39,628 nucleotides of DNA, taken from Solirubrobacteraceae bacterium (GTDB lineage Bacteria > Actinomycetota > Thermoleophilia > Solirubrobacterales > Solirubrobacteraceae). Below, piece after piece: positions 1-7,876 of this stretch (position 1 is the stretch's first letter; every line of letters begins with the position of its first letter). The stretch lies in NCBI GenBank assembly GCA_016462245.1, contig JAEMTR010000002.1, forward strand, positions 1 to 39,628. The letters run 5' to 3'. Position numbers and translations under genes: made by a program. A model generated the notes under the pieces. It had not been told where the DNA came from, did not search any database, and worked only from the letters and a program-made list of their open reading frames with translations.

Positions 1-1605
1 CCGCCGGCGAGCGCATTTGGAGGCAGCCCGGCGCCAGCGCCTCTGACCGCTGACCGCGCAGAGGCGATCGCCTCTGCGACCGACATCTTCATCGAGCAGC
101 GCCGCGCGCACCGCGGTGCATCGATCAGCGCGGTGCGCAAAGCGGCCGGCAGCTGGGAGGTCAGCCTCTTCAGCAAAGGCAAGGACCCAAAGCAGGTTGC
201 GCTGGCGAAGATCGCTGCGAACGGAACCGTGACCGAAGTTTGGGACGGCTTTCAGGTCGCCTGGTCGATGGCTCGCGGCTACCCCGGCGCCTTCGGCCGC
301 TCAGTCAACTCGCCTTGGATTTGGATCCCACTCTGCATCGCCTTCCTGCTTCCGTTCTTCGACTGGCGCAAGCCTTTTCGCTGGCTCCACTTCGATCTTC
401 TTGCGCTGCTCGGCTTTAGCGTTTCGCTGGCCTTCTTCAACGACGCAAAGCTCGCCGTCTCGGTGCCGATCAGCAGCGCCCTACTGGCCTGGCTGGTCGC
501 GCGGCTGCTCTTCATTGGGCTGCGCCCCGCCGCCCGCCCGCCGCCGCTGCGGCTGCTTATCCCTTGGCGCTGGCTAGCTGTGATCGGACTCTTCTTGATC
601 GGCTTTCGCGCCGGCCTGAACATTGTTGACGGGAATGTGATCGACGTTGGTTACGCCGGCGTGATCGGCGCCGATAAGTTCAGCCACGGTCGAGAGATCT
701 ACGGTTCGTTCCCGTTCGACAACGGCAGTGGAGATACCTACGGCCCGCTGCTCTACCTGCTTTACGTTCCGTTTGAATGGATCTGGCCCTGGCAAGGGAC
801 GTGGGACGACCTGCCCGCCGCTCACGCCGTCGCCGGTTTCGTTGACGTTGCCTGCACGGCGCTGCTGTTCCTGATCGGAAGGCGACTACGCGACAACGCG
901 CTCGGCGTCGTCCTCGCCTACGCCTGGCTGGCCTTTCCGTTCACCGTCTACGTCACCAACTCGGGTAGCAACGACGCTATTCCCGCGGCGCTCGTGCTGG
1001 CCGCGATCTGGCTCCACCGCCAGCCGATCGCGCGTGGCGCGTTCAGCGTCGCTGCCGGGCTGACGAAGTTCGCGCCGCTGGCGCTGCTGCCGCTCTTTGC
1101 TGGTGACGGGCTTTGGGATTCGACCCAGCCACGCTCGGCGCGGCTGAAGCGGCTGGCCGCTTACTGCCTGGGCGTGGTCTTGGTCGTCGTTGTTACGGCC
1201 GCGATCTTTGCGCCGACGACGAGCCTGAACGACTTCTGGGATCACACGCTCGGCTACCAATTCGGCCGCGAAGCGCCATTCTCGGTCTGGGGTTTCTACG
1301 GCGGTGGTTGGCAGACGGCGCAGAAGTTTGTTCAGGGCGCGACGGTTCTACTGGCGCTCGCCGCCTTTTTCATTCCGCGGCGGCGCAACATCATCACGCT
1401 TGCTGCGATCGCCGGCGCGATCATGGCGGCCGTGCAGCTCTCGGCGACCTACTGGTTCTACCTCTACCTCGCTTGGTTAATCCCGCTGGCGCTGATCGCC
1501 TTCCTCGGCCGCCCTGCTCTTACAGGGCTGCGCGAGGGCTGGCCGGAGCGGCCAGTAGGAGTTGCTCGATCGACTCCGCCCGCCGCGGGCCCTGGCAGCG
1601 GATGA
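1..1605 (+). CDS. Polytopic membrane protein, GT-C/GT87-like glycosyltransferase (5' end outside window)
   Basis: The reading frame is open from the first base, so the gene starts upstream of the window; an internal GTG at 133 is a possible but poorer start because codons 1-44 are also in frame and look coding. The first ~90 visible residues are soluble and resemble a small PepSY-like extracytoplasmic domain (inference). They are followed by about ten or more hydrophobic segments and a loop rich in Asp, Gly and Tyr with a YGPLLYLLYVPFE stretch. That layout is typical of polyprenyl-phosphate-sugar-dependent GT-C transferases of the DUF2029/GT87 type, which act on the outer face of the membrane. 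The acceptor cannot be told. The 3' end overlaps the opposing phosphodiesterase gene by 86 bp, and the C-terminal tail (Pro/Gly/Ala) is low complexity. Confidence 0.6.
   Translation, partial: PPASAFGGSPAPAPLTADRAEAIASATDIFIEQRRAHRGASISAVRKAAGSWEVSLFSKGKDPKQVALAKIAANGTVTEVWDGFQVAWSMARGYPGAFGRSVNSPWIWIPLCIAFLLPFFDWRKPFRWLHFDLLALLGFSVSLAFFNDAKLAVSVPISSALLAWLVARLLFIGLRPAARPPPLRLLIPWRWLAVIGLFLIGFRAGLNIVDGNVIDVGYAGVIGADKFSHGREIYGSFPFDNGSGDTYGPLLYLLYVPFEWIWPWQGTWDDLPAAHAVAGFVDVACTALLFLIGRRLRDNALGVVLAYAWLAFPFTVYVTNSGSNDAIPAALVLAAIWLHRQPIARGAFSVAAGLTKFAPLALLPLFAGDGLWDSTQPRSARLKRLAAYCLGVVLVVVVTAAIFAPTTSLNDFWDHTLGYQFGREAPFSVWGFYGGGWQTAQKFVQGATVLLALAAFFIPRRRNIITLAAIAGAIMAAVQLSATYWFYLYLAWLIPLALIAFLGRPALTGLREGWPERPVGVARSTPPAAGPGSG
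57..78. repeat. 22-bp perfect palindrome with GCGATCGC core
   Basis: Bases 57-78 read the same on both strands and centre on GCGATCGC, the same octamer as the cyanobacterial HIP1 repeat. It lies inside the coding frame of the membrane protein. Possible protein-binding or methylation site; function unknown. Confidence 0.6.
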
Positions 1606-2335
1606 TCACTGCGTTTAGCCACGGGTCGTCGTCCGACGGCTCGAACTGAACGCGCATTCCTGAGACCAGCGAGCCAACAGCCTGCTCGCGCTTGACGCCG
1701 ATCACGCCACCGCGCGCGCCGGTCATTCCGACGTCGGTGATGAACGCCGTGCCACCGGGCAGCACGCGCGCGTCGGCGGTTGGGATGTGCGTGTGCGTGC
1801 CGACGACGGCGCTGACCTGCCCGTCGAGGTACCAACCGAGCGCGACCTTCTCACTCGTCGCTTCGGCGTGCATGTCGACGAGGATCTGGTCGGCGCCGCC
1901 CTTGATTAGCTCCTCGACGGCGCTGTCGGCGGCTTGAAAAGCAGGGTGGGCGGGGTCGAGGAAGAGATTGCCGGAAAGGTTTACGACGCCGAGCTTGACG
2001 CCGTCCTTCTCGACGATGCAGTGGCCGTGGCCGGGCTGCGAGCGCAGATAGTTGGCCGGGCGCAGAATCGGCTCGTGCTGATCGAGGTAGGGGAGAATCT
2101 CGGCGCGGCGGTAGGAGTGGTTACCGAGCGTGATTACGTCGACCCCGGCCTCGAACAGCTCATCGGCGATCTTCGGCGTGATTCCCAGCCCGCCGGCGAC
2201 GTTCTCGCCGTTGACGACGAGGAATGTTGGCTCGTAGCGCTCGCGGATTGCAGGCAGCAGCGAGAGCAGCGTGCGCCGTCCGCAGCTGCCGACGAGGTCG
2301 CCAACGAAGCAGATTGTTGCTTGATCTGAAGCCAT
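1520..2335 (-). CDS. ymdB: YmdB/TIGR00282-family metallophosphoesterase
   Basis: A 271-residue protein with the whole YmdB signature: GDLVGSCGR near the N-terminus, NGENVAGG, GNHSYR, DMHAEATSEK, GTHTHIPTAD and ITDVGMTG. These supply the Asp, Asn and His ligands of a dinuclear metal centre. Family members hydrolyse 2',3'-cyclic nucleotides in the cytoplasm, and in Bacillus YmdB affects biofilm and motility decisions. The start is ATG at 2333-2335, divergent from hemB across 63 bp; I see neither a clear SD nor a -10 for it. The last ~28 residues are encoded antisense to the end of the upstream membrane-protein gene, and the family core ends at about that point, so the tail is probably dispensable. 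Confidence 0.9.
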   Translation of the reverse strand: MASDQATICFVGDLVGSCGRRTLLSLLPAIRERYEPTFLVVNGENVAGGLGITPKIADELFEAGVDVITLGNHSYRRAEILPYLDQHEPILRPANYLRSQPGHGHCIVEKDGVKLGVVNLSGNLFLDPAHPAFQAADSAVEELIKGGADQILVDMHAEATSEKVALGWYLDGQVSAVVGTHTHIPTADARVLPGGTAFITDVGMTGARGGVIGVKREQAVGSLVSGMRVQFEPSDDDPWLNAVIIRCQGPRRAESIEQLLLAAPASPRAAL

Positions 2336-2384
2336 CAGGGCAGACTTTCGCAGCTTCGCTCCCGCCCGGTGAGAGCGCCGTCCC

Positions 2385-2390
2385 TACCAT
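2385..2390 (+). promoter_or_regulatory. -10 element of hemB (near-leaderless)
   Basis: TACCAT matches the actinobacterial TAnnnT -10. With the last T at -7, transcription would start at 2397, two bases before the hemB ATG. No -35 or SD is seen. It supports ATG 2399 over the upstream in-frame GTG at 2369. Confidence 0.45.
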
Positions 2391-2398
2391 TGGCAGCG

Positions 2399-3379
2399 AT
2401 GGCCTTTCCGCTGACCCGAATGCGCCGCCTGCGCCGAACCCCGGCGCTGCGCGAGCTGGTGCGCGAGACGCGCCTCGATGCCGGCGATCTAGTGCTGCCG
2501 ATCTTCGTCGAAGCAGCGCTCGACACGCCGCAGCCGATCGAGGCAATGCCTGGCGTCAGCCGCCAGCCGGTCAGCGGCGCGCTCTCCGAGGCGGCAGAGT
2601 GCCTCGCGCTTGGAATTCCCGCGATGCTCTTCTTTGGCATTCCGGCTGAAAAGGACGCCGAAGGCTCCGGTGCTTGGGACCCTGAGGGCGGAGTGCAACA
2701 GGCGATTAGCGCGATCAAGGCCGCCCACCCCGATCTGGTTCTGATCGCCGACTGCTGCCTCTGCGAGTACACCGACCACGGCCACTGCGGCCCGCTCAAC
2801 GGTTCGCGCGAGGTCGATAACGACGCTGCTCTGGAGCTGCTGGCTAGGACCGCGGTCAGCCAAGCCGCCGCCGGCGCCGACGTGATCGCCCCGAGCGACA
2901 TGATGGATGGTCGCGTTGGCTTCATCCGCGCGGCGCTCGACGAGGCCGGTTACGAAGACGTTGCGATTCTCGCCTACAGCGCCAAGTTCGCCTCCGCTTT
3001 TTATGGACCGTTCCGTGAGGCGGCCGACGGTGCGCCAGCTTTTGGCGACCGTCGTGGCTATCAGATGGATCCGGCCAATCTGCGCGAGGCCGTCCGCGAA
3101 GCGCAGCTCGACCTTGAAGAAGGCGCCGACGCGCTGATGGTCAAGCCAGCAATTCCCTACCTCGACGTGATTCGGCGCGTTGCCGATGAAACGGGAGCGC
3201 CGCTAGCTGCGTACAACGTGAGCGGCGAGTATGCGATGGTAAAAGCGGCGGCCGCAGTTGGAGCACTCGATGAGCAGAGTGCTGTTCTTGAGCTCCTAAC
3301 TTCGATCCGCCGCGCCGGAGCAGATTTCGTCATCACCTACCACGCGAAGGATGCAGCCCGATGGCTTCAAAAGACGTAA
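2399..3379 (+). CDS. hemB: Delta-aminolevulinic acid dehydratase (porphobilinogen synthase)
   Basis: Condenses two 5-aminolevulinate molecules to porphobilinogen. The 326-residue protein has both Schiff-base lysines, K196 in YSAKFAS and K249 in MVKPAIPYLD. It also has the zinc-site triad C120, C122 and C130 in the CLCEYTDHGHC segment, so it is the Zn-dependent type. ATG 2399 is chosen over the in-frame GTG at 2369 because the family begins about 10 residues before its LRRTPALRELVRET block and a -10 element sits directly in front. The 3' end overlaps the next gene by 19 bp, so hemB, the siroheme-decarboxylase-like gene and hemL form one translationally coupled operon. Confidence 0.97.
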   Translation: MAFPLTRMRRLRRTPALRELVRETRLDAGDLVLPIFVEAALDTPQPIEAMPGVSRQPVSGALSEAAECLALGIPAMLFFGIPAEKDAEGSGAWDPEGGVQQAISAIKAAHPDLVLIADCCLCEYTDHGHCGPLNGSREVDNDAALELLARTAVSQAAAGADVIAPSDMMDGRVGFIRAALDEAGYEDVAILAYSAKFASAFYGPFREAADGAPAFGDRRGYQMDPANLREAVREAQLDLEEGADALMVKPAIPYLDVIRRVADETGAPLAAYNVSGEYAMVKAAAAVGALDEQSAVLELLTSIRRAGADFVITYHAKDAARWLQKT

Positions 3380-4449
3380 CAGCAACGCCAAAGATTCGCA
3401 GCCGCAAAGACGGCGCAGCCGTCAAGCTGAGCGATCTTGATCGCAAGCTGCTCGACCTGATGCAAGGCTCGTTCCCGATCGCAGCGCGCCCTTACGAGGC
3501 CGTTGCGCTTGAGGCAGGAATCACTGAGGACGAGGTCTTGGTCAGCATCGAGCGACTGCTGAAAGACCGCATCATCCGGCAGGTCACGCCGATCTATGAC
3601 ACGCGCGCACTCGGCTATGGATCGATGCTCGTCGCCGCGAAGGTTGATCCGGAGCATCCGTGGCGCGCCGCGAAGATCGTCAACTCACACCCCGGCGTCT
3701 CGCACAACTACCTGCGCAATCACGACTTCAACATGTGGTTCACGTTGGCCGTTGAAGAGGATTCACAGCTTGGGCTGCAGGGAACGCTCGACGTGCTGCA
3801 GGATCTGACCGGCGCCGAGTCGATCCGCCAGCTGCCAACGCTGAAGCTGTTCAAGATCCGGATGGACCTCGAGATGAGCGGCGACACCGACACGCTCGCC
3901 AAGCGAGGAGTGGCCGAAGAGCCGGTTGATCTTGAGGCGCAGGATTACGACGACTTTGACCGCGCCGTTATCCGCGCAACGCAAGGCAGCCTGCCGGTTG
4001 TCAGCGAGCCATGGGTTGGCGCCGCGCAGGAGCTTGGGATCAGCGTTGACGAGCTGCTCGCGCATCTCGAAGCGATGAAGGAGCGCGGGCTGCTGCGCCG
4101 CGTCGCTGGAATCCTTTACCACCGCCGCGCCGGCTTCTCAGCCAACGGGATGGGCGTCTGGAAGGTTCCGGCTGACAAGATCGCCGAGATCGGCCCGCAG
4201 ATGGCGGCTTACCGGGGCGTCTCTCACTGCTATGAGCGGCCAACTTACGCCGACTGGCCCTACCAGATTTTCACTATGGCCCACGGGCGCTCGAAGGAAG
4301 AATGCGACGCGATCCTTGACGCGATCGCAGCTGAGTTTCCGATCGAAGAGCGAGCAACGCTCTACTCAAGCACCGAGTTTAAGAAGATTCGCCTGCTCTA
4401 CTTCACCGATGATTTCCGCGATTGGGAGCGGGAGTACGGTGGCGTCTAG
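3361..4449 (+). CDS. ahbAB: Fused AhbA-AhbB (NirD/L-type) siroheme decarboxylase-like protein
   Basis: A 362-residue tandem of two Lrp/AsnC-like modules, each a winged helix (about 25-75 and 196-250) followed by a RAM-like domain. Unlike true Lrp regulators, each module carries the siroheme-decarboxylase signature: GVSHNYLRNHDFNMWFT at 112-128, and GVSHCYERP followed by WPYQIFTMAHGR at 286-310, plus the ANGMGVW block near 261. AhbA/AhbB remove two acetate carboxyls from siroheme to give didecarboxysiroheme, on the alternative heme route or on the way to heme d1. Databases often call these proteins Lrp/AsnC regulators; the motifs and the position between hemB and hemL favour the enzyme. Whether AhbC/AhbD or d1 genes exist cannot be seen here. 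Its stop overlaps the hemL GTG by one base. Confidence 0.8.
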   Translation: MASKDVTATPKIRSRKDGAAVKLSDLDRKLLDLMQGSFPIAARPYEAVALEAGITEDEVLVSIERLLKDRIIRQVTPIYDTRALGYGSMLVAAKVDPEHPWRAAKIVNSHPGVSHNYLRNHDFNMWFTLAVEEDSQLGLQGTLDVLQDLTGAESIRQLPTLKLFKIRMDLEMSGDTDTLAKRGVAEEPVDLEAQDYDDFDRAVIRATQGSLPVVSEPWVGAAQELGISVDELLAHLEAMKERGLLRRVAGILYHRRAGFSANGMGVWKVPADKIAEIGPQMAAYRGVSHCYERPTYADWPYQIFTMAHGRSKEECDAILDAIAAEFPIEERATLYSSTEFKKIRLLYFTDDFRDWEREYGGV

Positions 4450-5738
4450 TGAGCGTTTCGCTGCGCGACACGCGCTCCGCTGAGCTTTACGCGCGGGCGC
4501 TTCAGTACCTGCCGGGGGGCGTCAATTCTCCCGTCCGCGCGATGCGCTCGATCGGCCGCGACCCGATCTTCATTGAGCGCGGCGAGGGCGCCGAGCTGAC
4601 CGACGTAGACGGCAACACCTACATCGATTACGTCTGCTCTTGGGGGCCGCTGATCCTTGGCCACGCCGACCCTGAGGTAATCGCTGCGATCACCGAGGCT
4701 GCCGCGGCCGGCACCACCTACGGCGCGCCGACAGCAGGAGAGGTAGAGATAGCTGAAGAGGTGTCGCGACGATTCCCCAGCATCGAGATGCTGCGGATGA
4801 CCAGCTCCGGTACCGAAGCGGCGATGAGCGCAATCCGTTTAGCGCGCGCCGCGACCGGCCGCGAGAAGCTGCTCAAGTTTGCTGGCGCCTACCACGGCCA
4901 CCTCGACGGGCTACTGGCCGAGGCTGGCAGCGGCCTAGCGACGGCCGCGATTCCGAGCAGTCCGGGGGTCCCCAGCGCGGCAACGGCGGCGACTGTGATC
5001 GTTCCTTGGAACGACCCGCAGGCGCTGATCGAGGCAACCGAGCAGCACGAGTTCGCCGCGATCCTCGCCGAGCCCTACCCAGCCAACATGGGGCTCGTGC
5101 CTCCGGCCGACGGGTTCCTTGAGCTGCTGCGCGAGCGCGCGACGGCGACCGGCGCGCTACTTGTCTTCGATGAGGTGATCAGCGGCTTCCGAGTCGCCTC
5201 CGGTGGAGCGCAGGAGCTGACCGGAGTGATTCCCGACCTGACCGCCCTCGGCAAGATCTTCGGTGGCGGGCTCCCCGCCGCCGCCTACGGTGGATCGCGC
5301 CAGCTGATGGAGATGATCGCCCCAGCCGGCGACGTCTACCAAGCGGGAACTCTGAGCGGAAATCCGCTCGCCGTCGCTGCCGGACTGACGACGCTGCGGC
5401 GCCTTGACGACGCCGCCTACATTCGTCTTCAAGCGACGACCGAGGCGCTGGCATCCGGCATCCGGGAGGCCGCTGGAGAAGCTGGCGTGCCTGTCGATGT
5501 CGTCCACACGACCGGGCTTTTCACAGTCTTCTTCAGCGAGCACCCTGTCGTTGATTACGCCTCAGCGCAGCGCTGCGATCTTGAGCTCTACGGCAGCTGG
5601 TGTCGTGCACTCTTGGCCCGTGGCGTCTATCCGCCGCCATCTCAGTTTGAAACCTGGTTCCCGTCGCTTGCGCACACGCCTGCGCAGGTCGAGCAGACGA
5701 TCGAGATCGCCGCCGCCGCCTTCGCGGAGATTGCGTGA
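4449..5738 (+). CDS. hemL: Glutamate-1-semialdehyde 2,1-aminomutase
   Basis: PLP enzyme that makes 5-aminolevulinate from glutamate-1-semialdehyde, the last step of the C5 route, supplying the HemB substrate. The 429-residue class III aminotransferase fold shows the PLP phosphate contact SSGTEA (119-124), AYHGHLDG, the cofactor Asp in DEVISGFR (D241) and the Schiff-base lysine K269 in ALGKIFGGGLP. The GTG start at 4449 overlaps the preceding TAG (TAGTG) and places the family N-terminal SAELYARALQYLPGGVNSP correctly; the in-frame ATG at 4422 would add only unrelated residues. The stop overlaps the next gene start (GTGA), so coupling continues downstream. Confidence 0.96.
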   Translation: MSVSLRDTRSAELYARALQYLPGGVNSPVRAMRSIGRDPIFIERGEGAELTDVDGNTYIDYVCSWGPLILGHADPEVIAAITEAAAAGTTYGAPTAGEVEIAEEVSRRFPSIEMLRMTSSGTEAAMSAIRLARAATGREKLLKFAGAYHGHLDGLLAEAGSGLATAAIPSSPGVPSAATAATVIVPWNDPQALIEATEQHEFAAILAEPYPANMGLVPPADGFLELLRERATATGALLVFDEVISGFRVASGGAQELTGVIPDLTALGKIFGGGLPAAAYGGSRQLMEMIAPAGDVYQAGTLSGNPLAVAAGLTTLRRLDDAAYIRLQATTEALASGIREAAGEAGVPVDVVHTTGLFTVFFSEHPVVDYASAQRCDLELYGSWCRALLARGVYPPPSQFETWFPSLAHTPAQVEQTIEIAAAAFAEIA

Positions 5739-6289
5739 GTAGCGAGCAGACGAGGATCGCGCTGGCCAGCGTGGCCGAGCAGCTGGGCGAGGACGGCGGA
5801 CTTTTGGCTGAGGTTCTGATCACCAACGGTGAGCTCCTGCTCGGCGAAGATGATCCAGCTCTAGGCGCGCTCGCCGCCGCCGGCCCGCGGTCGGTCGATC
5901 GCGAAGCCCAGATCGCCGTCGTCGTCGAGGCTGTCTACGAGGGCTTTTTGCTCCACGGCGGCAGTTCGCGGATCCTTCGCACCGACGACGCCGACCTCAA
6001 CATCCTCGCTGGCGACCGTCTCTACGCCTTTGGTCTAGCGCAGCTGGCCGAACTTGGCGACCTTGATTCGGTTCGTGAATTAGCTGATGTGATCGCGATC
6101 TGTGCTCAAGCTCGGGCGCTAGAAGACGACGCTTTGGCGACCGCAGCTTGGCAGCTTGGCGCCAGTGCGATTGGTTGGGGTTCATCGCCGCAAAGCGCCG
6201 CCGCTAAAGCGGCTGTCGCGGCCGACCCTGCTGCCGCTGCGGCTGGGCTGGCAGTTGCTGCGCGCCAGCTCCGCGCCGACCTGGCATAA
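5735..6289 (+). CDS. Unrecognised all-alpha protein resembling heptaprenyl-diphosphate synthase component I
   Basis: A 184-residue Ala/Leu-rich protein with no clear family match from memory. The central part, AVYEGFLLHGGSSRI followed by NILAGDRLYAFGLAQLAEL and an RELADVIA helix, parallels the helix before the first aspartate motif and the following GDLLFARAF helix of trans-prenyl synthases. It also parallels the TVLAGDYY segment of the non-catalytic HepS/HEPPP_synt_1 subunit. It has neither DDxxD motif, so it cannot catalyse chain elongation alone. A regulatory or partner subunit for the polyprenyl synthase at 9339 is an inference. The GTG start overlaps the hemL stop (GTGA), making it the last gene of the heme operon. 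No SD or separate promoter is evident. Confidence 0.55.
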   Translation: MSSEQTRIALASVAEQLGEDGGLLAEVLITNGELLLGEDDPALGALAAAGPRSVDREAQIAVVVEAVYEGFLLHGGSSRILRTDDADLNILAGDRLYAFGLAQLAELGDLDSVRELADVIAICAQARALEDDALATAAWQLGASAIGWGSSPQSAAAKAAVAADPAAAAAGLAVAARQLRADLA

Positions 6290-6388
6290 GAGCGCTGGTT
6301 ACAGAGGCTTTCAGGCGGCCGTCGCCGTACTATTGATCGACAGTAATCTTTAGGATGGTGCGCGATCACAATCTGCGCTCTAGCAACC

Positions 6389-7063
6389 ATGGCCGATCAA
6401 AAACAACCCAAGAGCAAGTACACCCTAGACCGCAAGATCCCCGGCGCCTTCGAGGGGGAGACGGTCACGCGCCGCCGCGCGATGGTCGTTGCCGGCCAAG
6501 CCGCCGGTGGCGTAGCCGCAGCTGCCTTTATCTTGCCGACGCTTGGCTTCGCGATGGGGCCGATCTTCGAGAAGCAAGACCAGCCTTGGCAGTCGGTTGG
6601 CAAGATCGACGAGTTCAACGATGAGAGCTACGTGCCGCGCACGATCACGCTGGTCGAAGGAATCGGTGACGCCGGTAAGTCAACGGTTTACATTCGCAAG
6701 TACAACCCCGCGCTCGATACCGAGCCGCGCGATGAATACAACAAGTACATCGCGATTTCGACGCTCTGCATGCACCTCGGTTGCCCCGTTCGTTTCACCG
6801 CTGCCGCCCAGCGCTTCATCTGCCCCTGCCATGGTGGCGTTTATGACATCGTCGGCAAGGTCTCCGGCGGCCCGCCGGTGCGCCCGCTCGACCGCTTCTA
6901 CACGCAGCTTGAGGGCGACGCCGTCGTGATTGGGCCGCGCTTTTCAGTCAACAGCGAACTTCGCCGCTTCTCGCCGCGTGACCCAGGTGAGCCGCTCGAT
7001 GGCGTCGGCCAATACCTCTACCCATCCCGTCCATCGATGCGGAAGATTAAGGGGACGAGTTAA
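6389..7063 (+). CDS. qcrA: Rieske 2Fe-2S protein of the cytochrome bc/b6f-type complex
   Basis: 224 residues. Cluster ligands are C127 and H129 (CMHLGC) and C145 and H148 (CPCHGG), with C132 and C147 as the expected disulfide. A twin-arginine stretch, TRRRAM at 27-32, precedes the single membrane anchor (about 33-57), which fits Tat-dependent insertion; tatA and tatC lie 4 kb downstream. It transfers electrons from menaquinol to the c-type heme. It is the first gene of the bc operon, with 3 bp between its stop and the cytochrome b ATG. The 99-bp upstream gap holds several weak -10-like hexamers (TACTAT at 6328, TAGGAT at 6351), none convincing, and no SD precedes the ATG. Confidence 0.95.
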   Translation: MADQKQPKSKYTLDRKIPGAFEGETVTRRRAMVVAGQAAGGVAAAAFILPTLGFAMGPIFEKQDQPWQSVGKIDEFNDESYVPRTITLVEGIGDAGKSTVYIRKYNPALDTEPRDEYNKYIAISTLCMHLGCPVRFTAAAQRFICPCHGGVYDIVGKVSGGPPVRPLDRFYTQLEGDAVVIGPRFSVNSELRRFSPRDPGEPLDGVGQYLYPSRPSMRKIKGTS

Positions 7064-7066
7064 GCG

Positions 7067-7876
7067 ATGGCCAAACTGAAACTTCCTGCCGCCCCCAGCA
7101 ACCCGCTCTCATCGCCGAAACGCCCCGGCAAGGATTACGGCCCCAGCGGCGGGCTAGGCCACGCTGGAGAGGCCGGCGCATCAGCGGTCGACTGGATCGA
7201 TGAGCGCACCTCGCTCTCAGGCGGATTGCGCTGGGCGATGTTCCGCAAGGTGCCCAAGGGCACTAACTGGTTCTACACACTCGGCTCTTCGACGATGTTC
7301 GCCTTTCTCTCGCAGGCTGTTACGGGTGTCTTCTTGGCGATGTACTACGACCCTTCGGCGACCCGCGCCTACGCGTCGATTCAGTACATCAATAACGAAG
7401 TCTTCCTCGGCGAGTTCGTCCACGGTATGCATCGCTGGGGCTCGTCGGTGATGGTGATTCTGATCTTCCTGCACATGGCTCGCACCTTCTTCTTCGGGGC
7501 CTACAAGTACCCGCGTGAGTTGAACTGGGTAATCGGCGTCGCGCTGCTGGTGATGACGATGACAATGTCTTTCAGCGGCTATCTGCTGCCGTTTGATCAG
7601 CGCTCCTACTGGGCCACGATCGTCGGCGTCAACATCAATGGCACCGGCCCGCTGGTCGGCCCATACCTCTCCGAGTTCCTCCGCGCCGGCCCCTACTTCG
7701 GCGCGACGACGCTCTCGCGCTTCTACGCGATCCACATGCTGATGGTTCCTGGCGCAATCGCCGCGCTGATGGGCTTCCACCTTTACCTCGTAGCCAAGCT
7801 CGGCACGACGGCGCCGCCGTGGGTTAAGGCCAAGCCATCTGAGGAACTGAGCGAAGAGAAGGTCACGGTCGGCTAA
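7067..7876 (+). CDS. qcrB: Cytochrome b N-terminal half (b6-type) of the menaquinol oxidoreductase
   Basis: 269 residues with four transmembrane helices after a ~60-residue cytoplasmic N-terminus. The two b-heme ligand pairs are H122/H136 and H223/H238. The 14-residue spacing between the second pair is the b6 pattern rather than the mitochondrial one. The SGYLLPFDQRSYWAT block marks the quinol-oxidising region. The cytochrome b is split: the subunit IV part is encoded by the next gene, whose ATG overlaps this stop (TAATG). The protein is an integral membrane subunit that dimerises and carries the bifurcated electron path. Confidence 0.95.
   Translation: MAKLKLPAAPSNPLSSPKRPGKDYGPSGGLGHAGEAGASAVDWIDERTSLSGGLRWAMFRKVPKGTNWFYTLGSSTMFAFLSQAVTGVFLAMYYDPSATRAYASIQYINNEVFLGEFVHGMHRWGSSVMVILIFLHMARTFFFGAYKYPRELNWVIGVALLVMTMTMSFSGYLLPFDQRSYWATIVGVNINGTGPLVGPYLSEFLRAGPYFGATTLSRFYAIHMLMVPGAIAALMGFHLYLVAKLGTTAPPWVKAKPSEELSEEKVTVG

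Noticed and set aside
1113..1649. Long open frame overlapping the GT-C-like gene in another frame
   Set aside because: High-GC shadow: composition is Arg/Ala-rich with no domain, while the main frame has clear membrane helices.
2335..2925. Open frames antisense to hemB
   Set aside because: hemB has all catalytic residues; antisense frames show no family motif and lack start signals.
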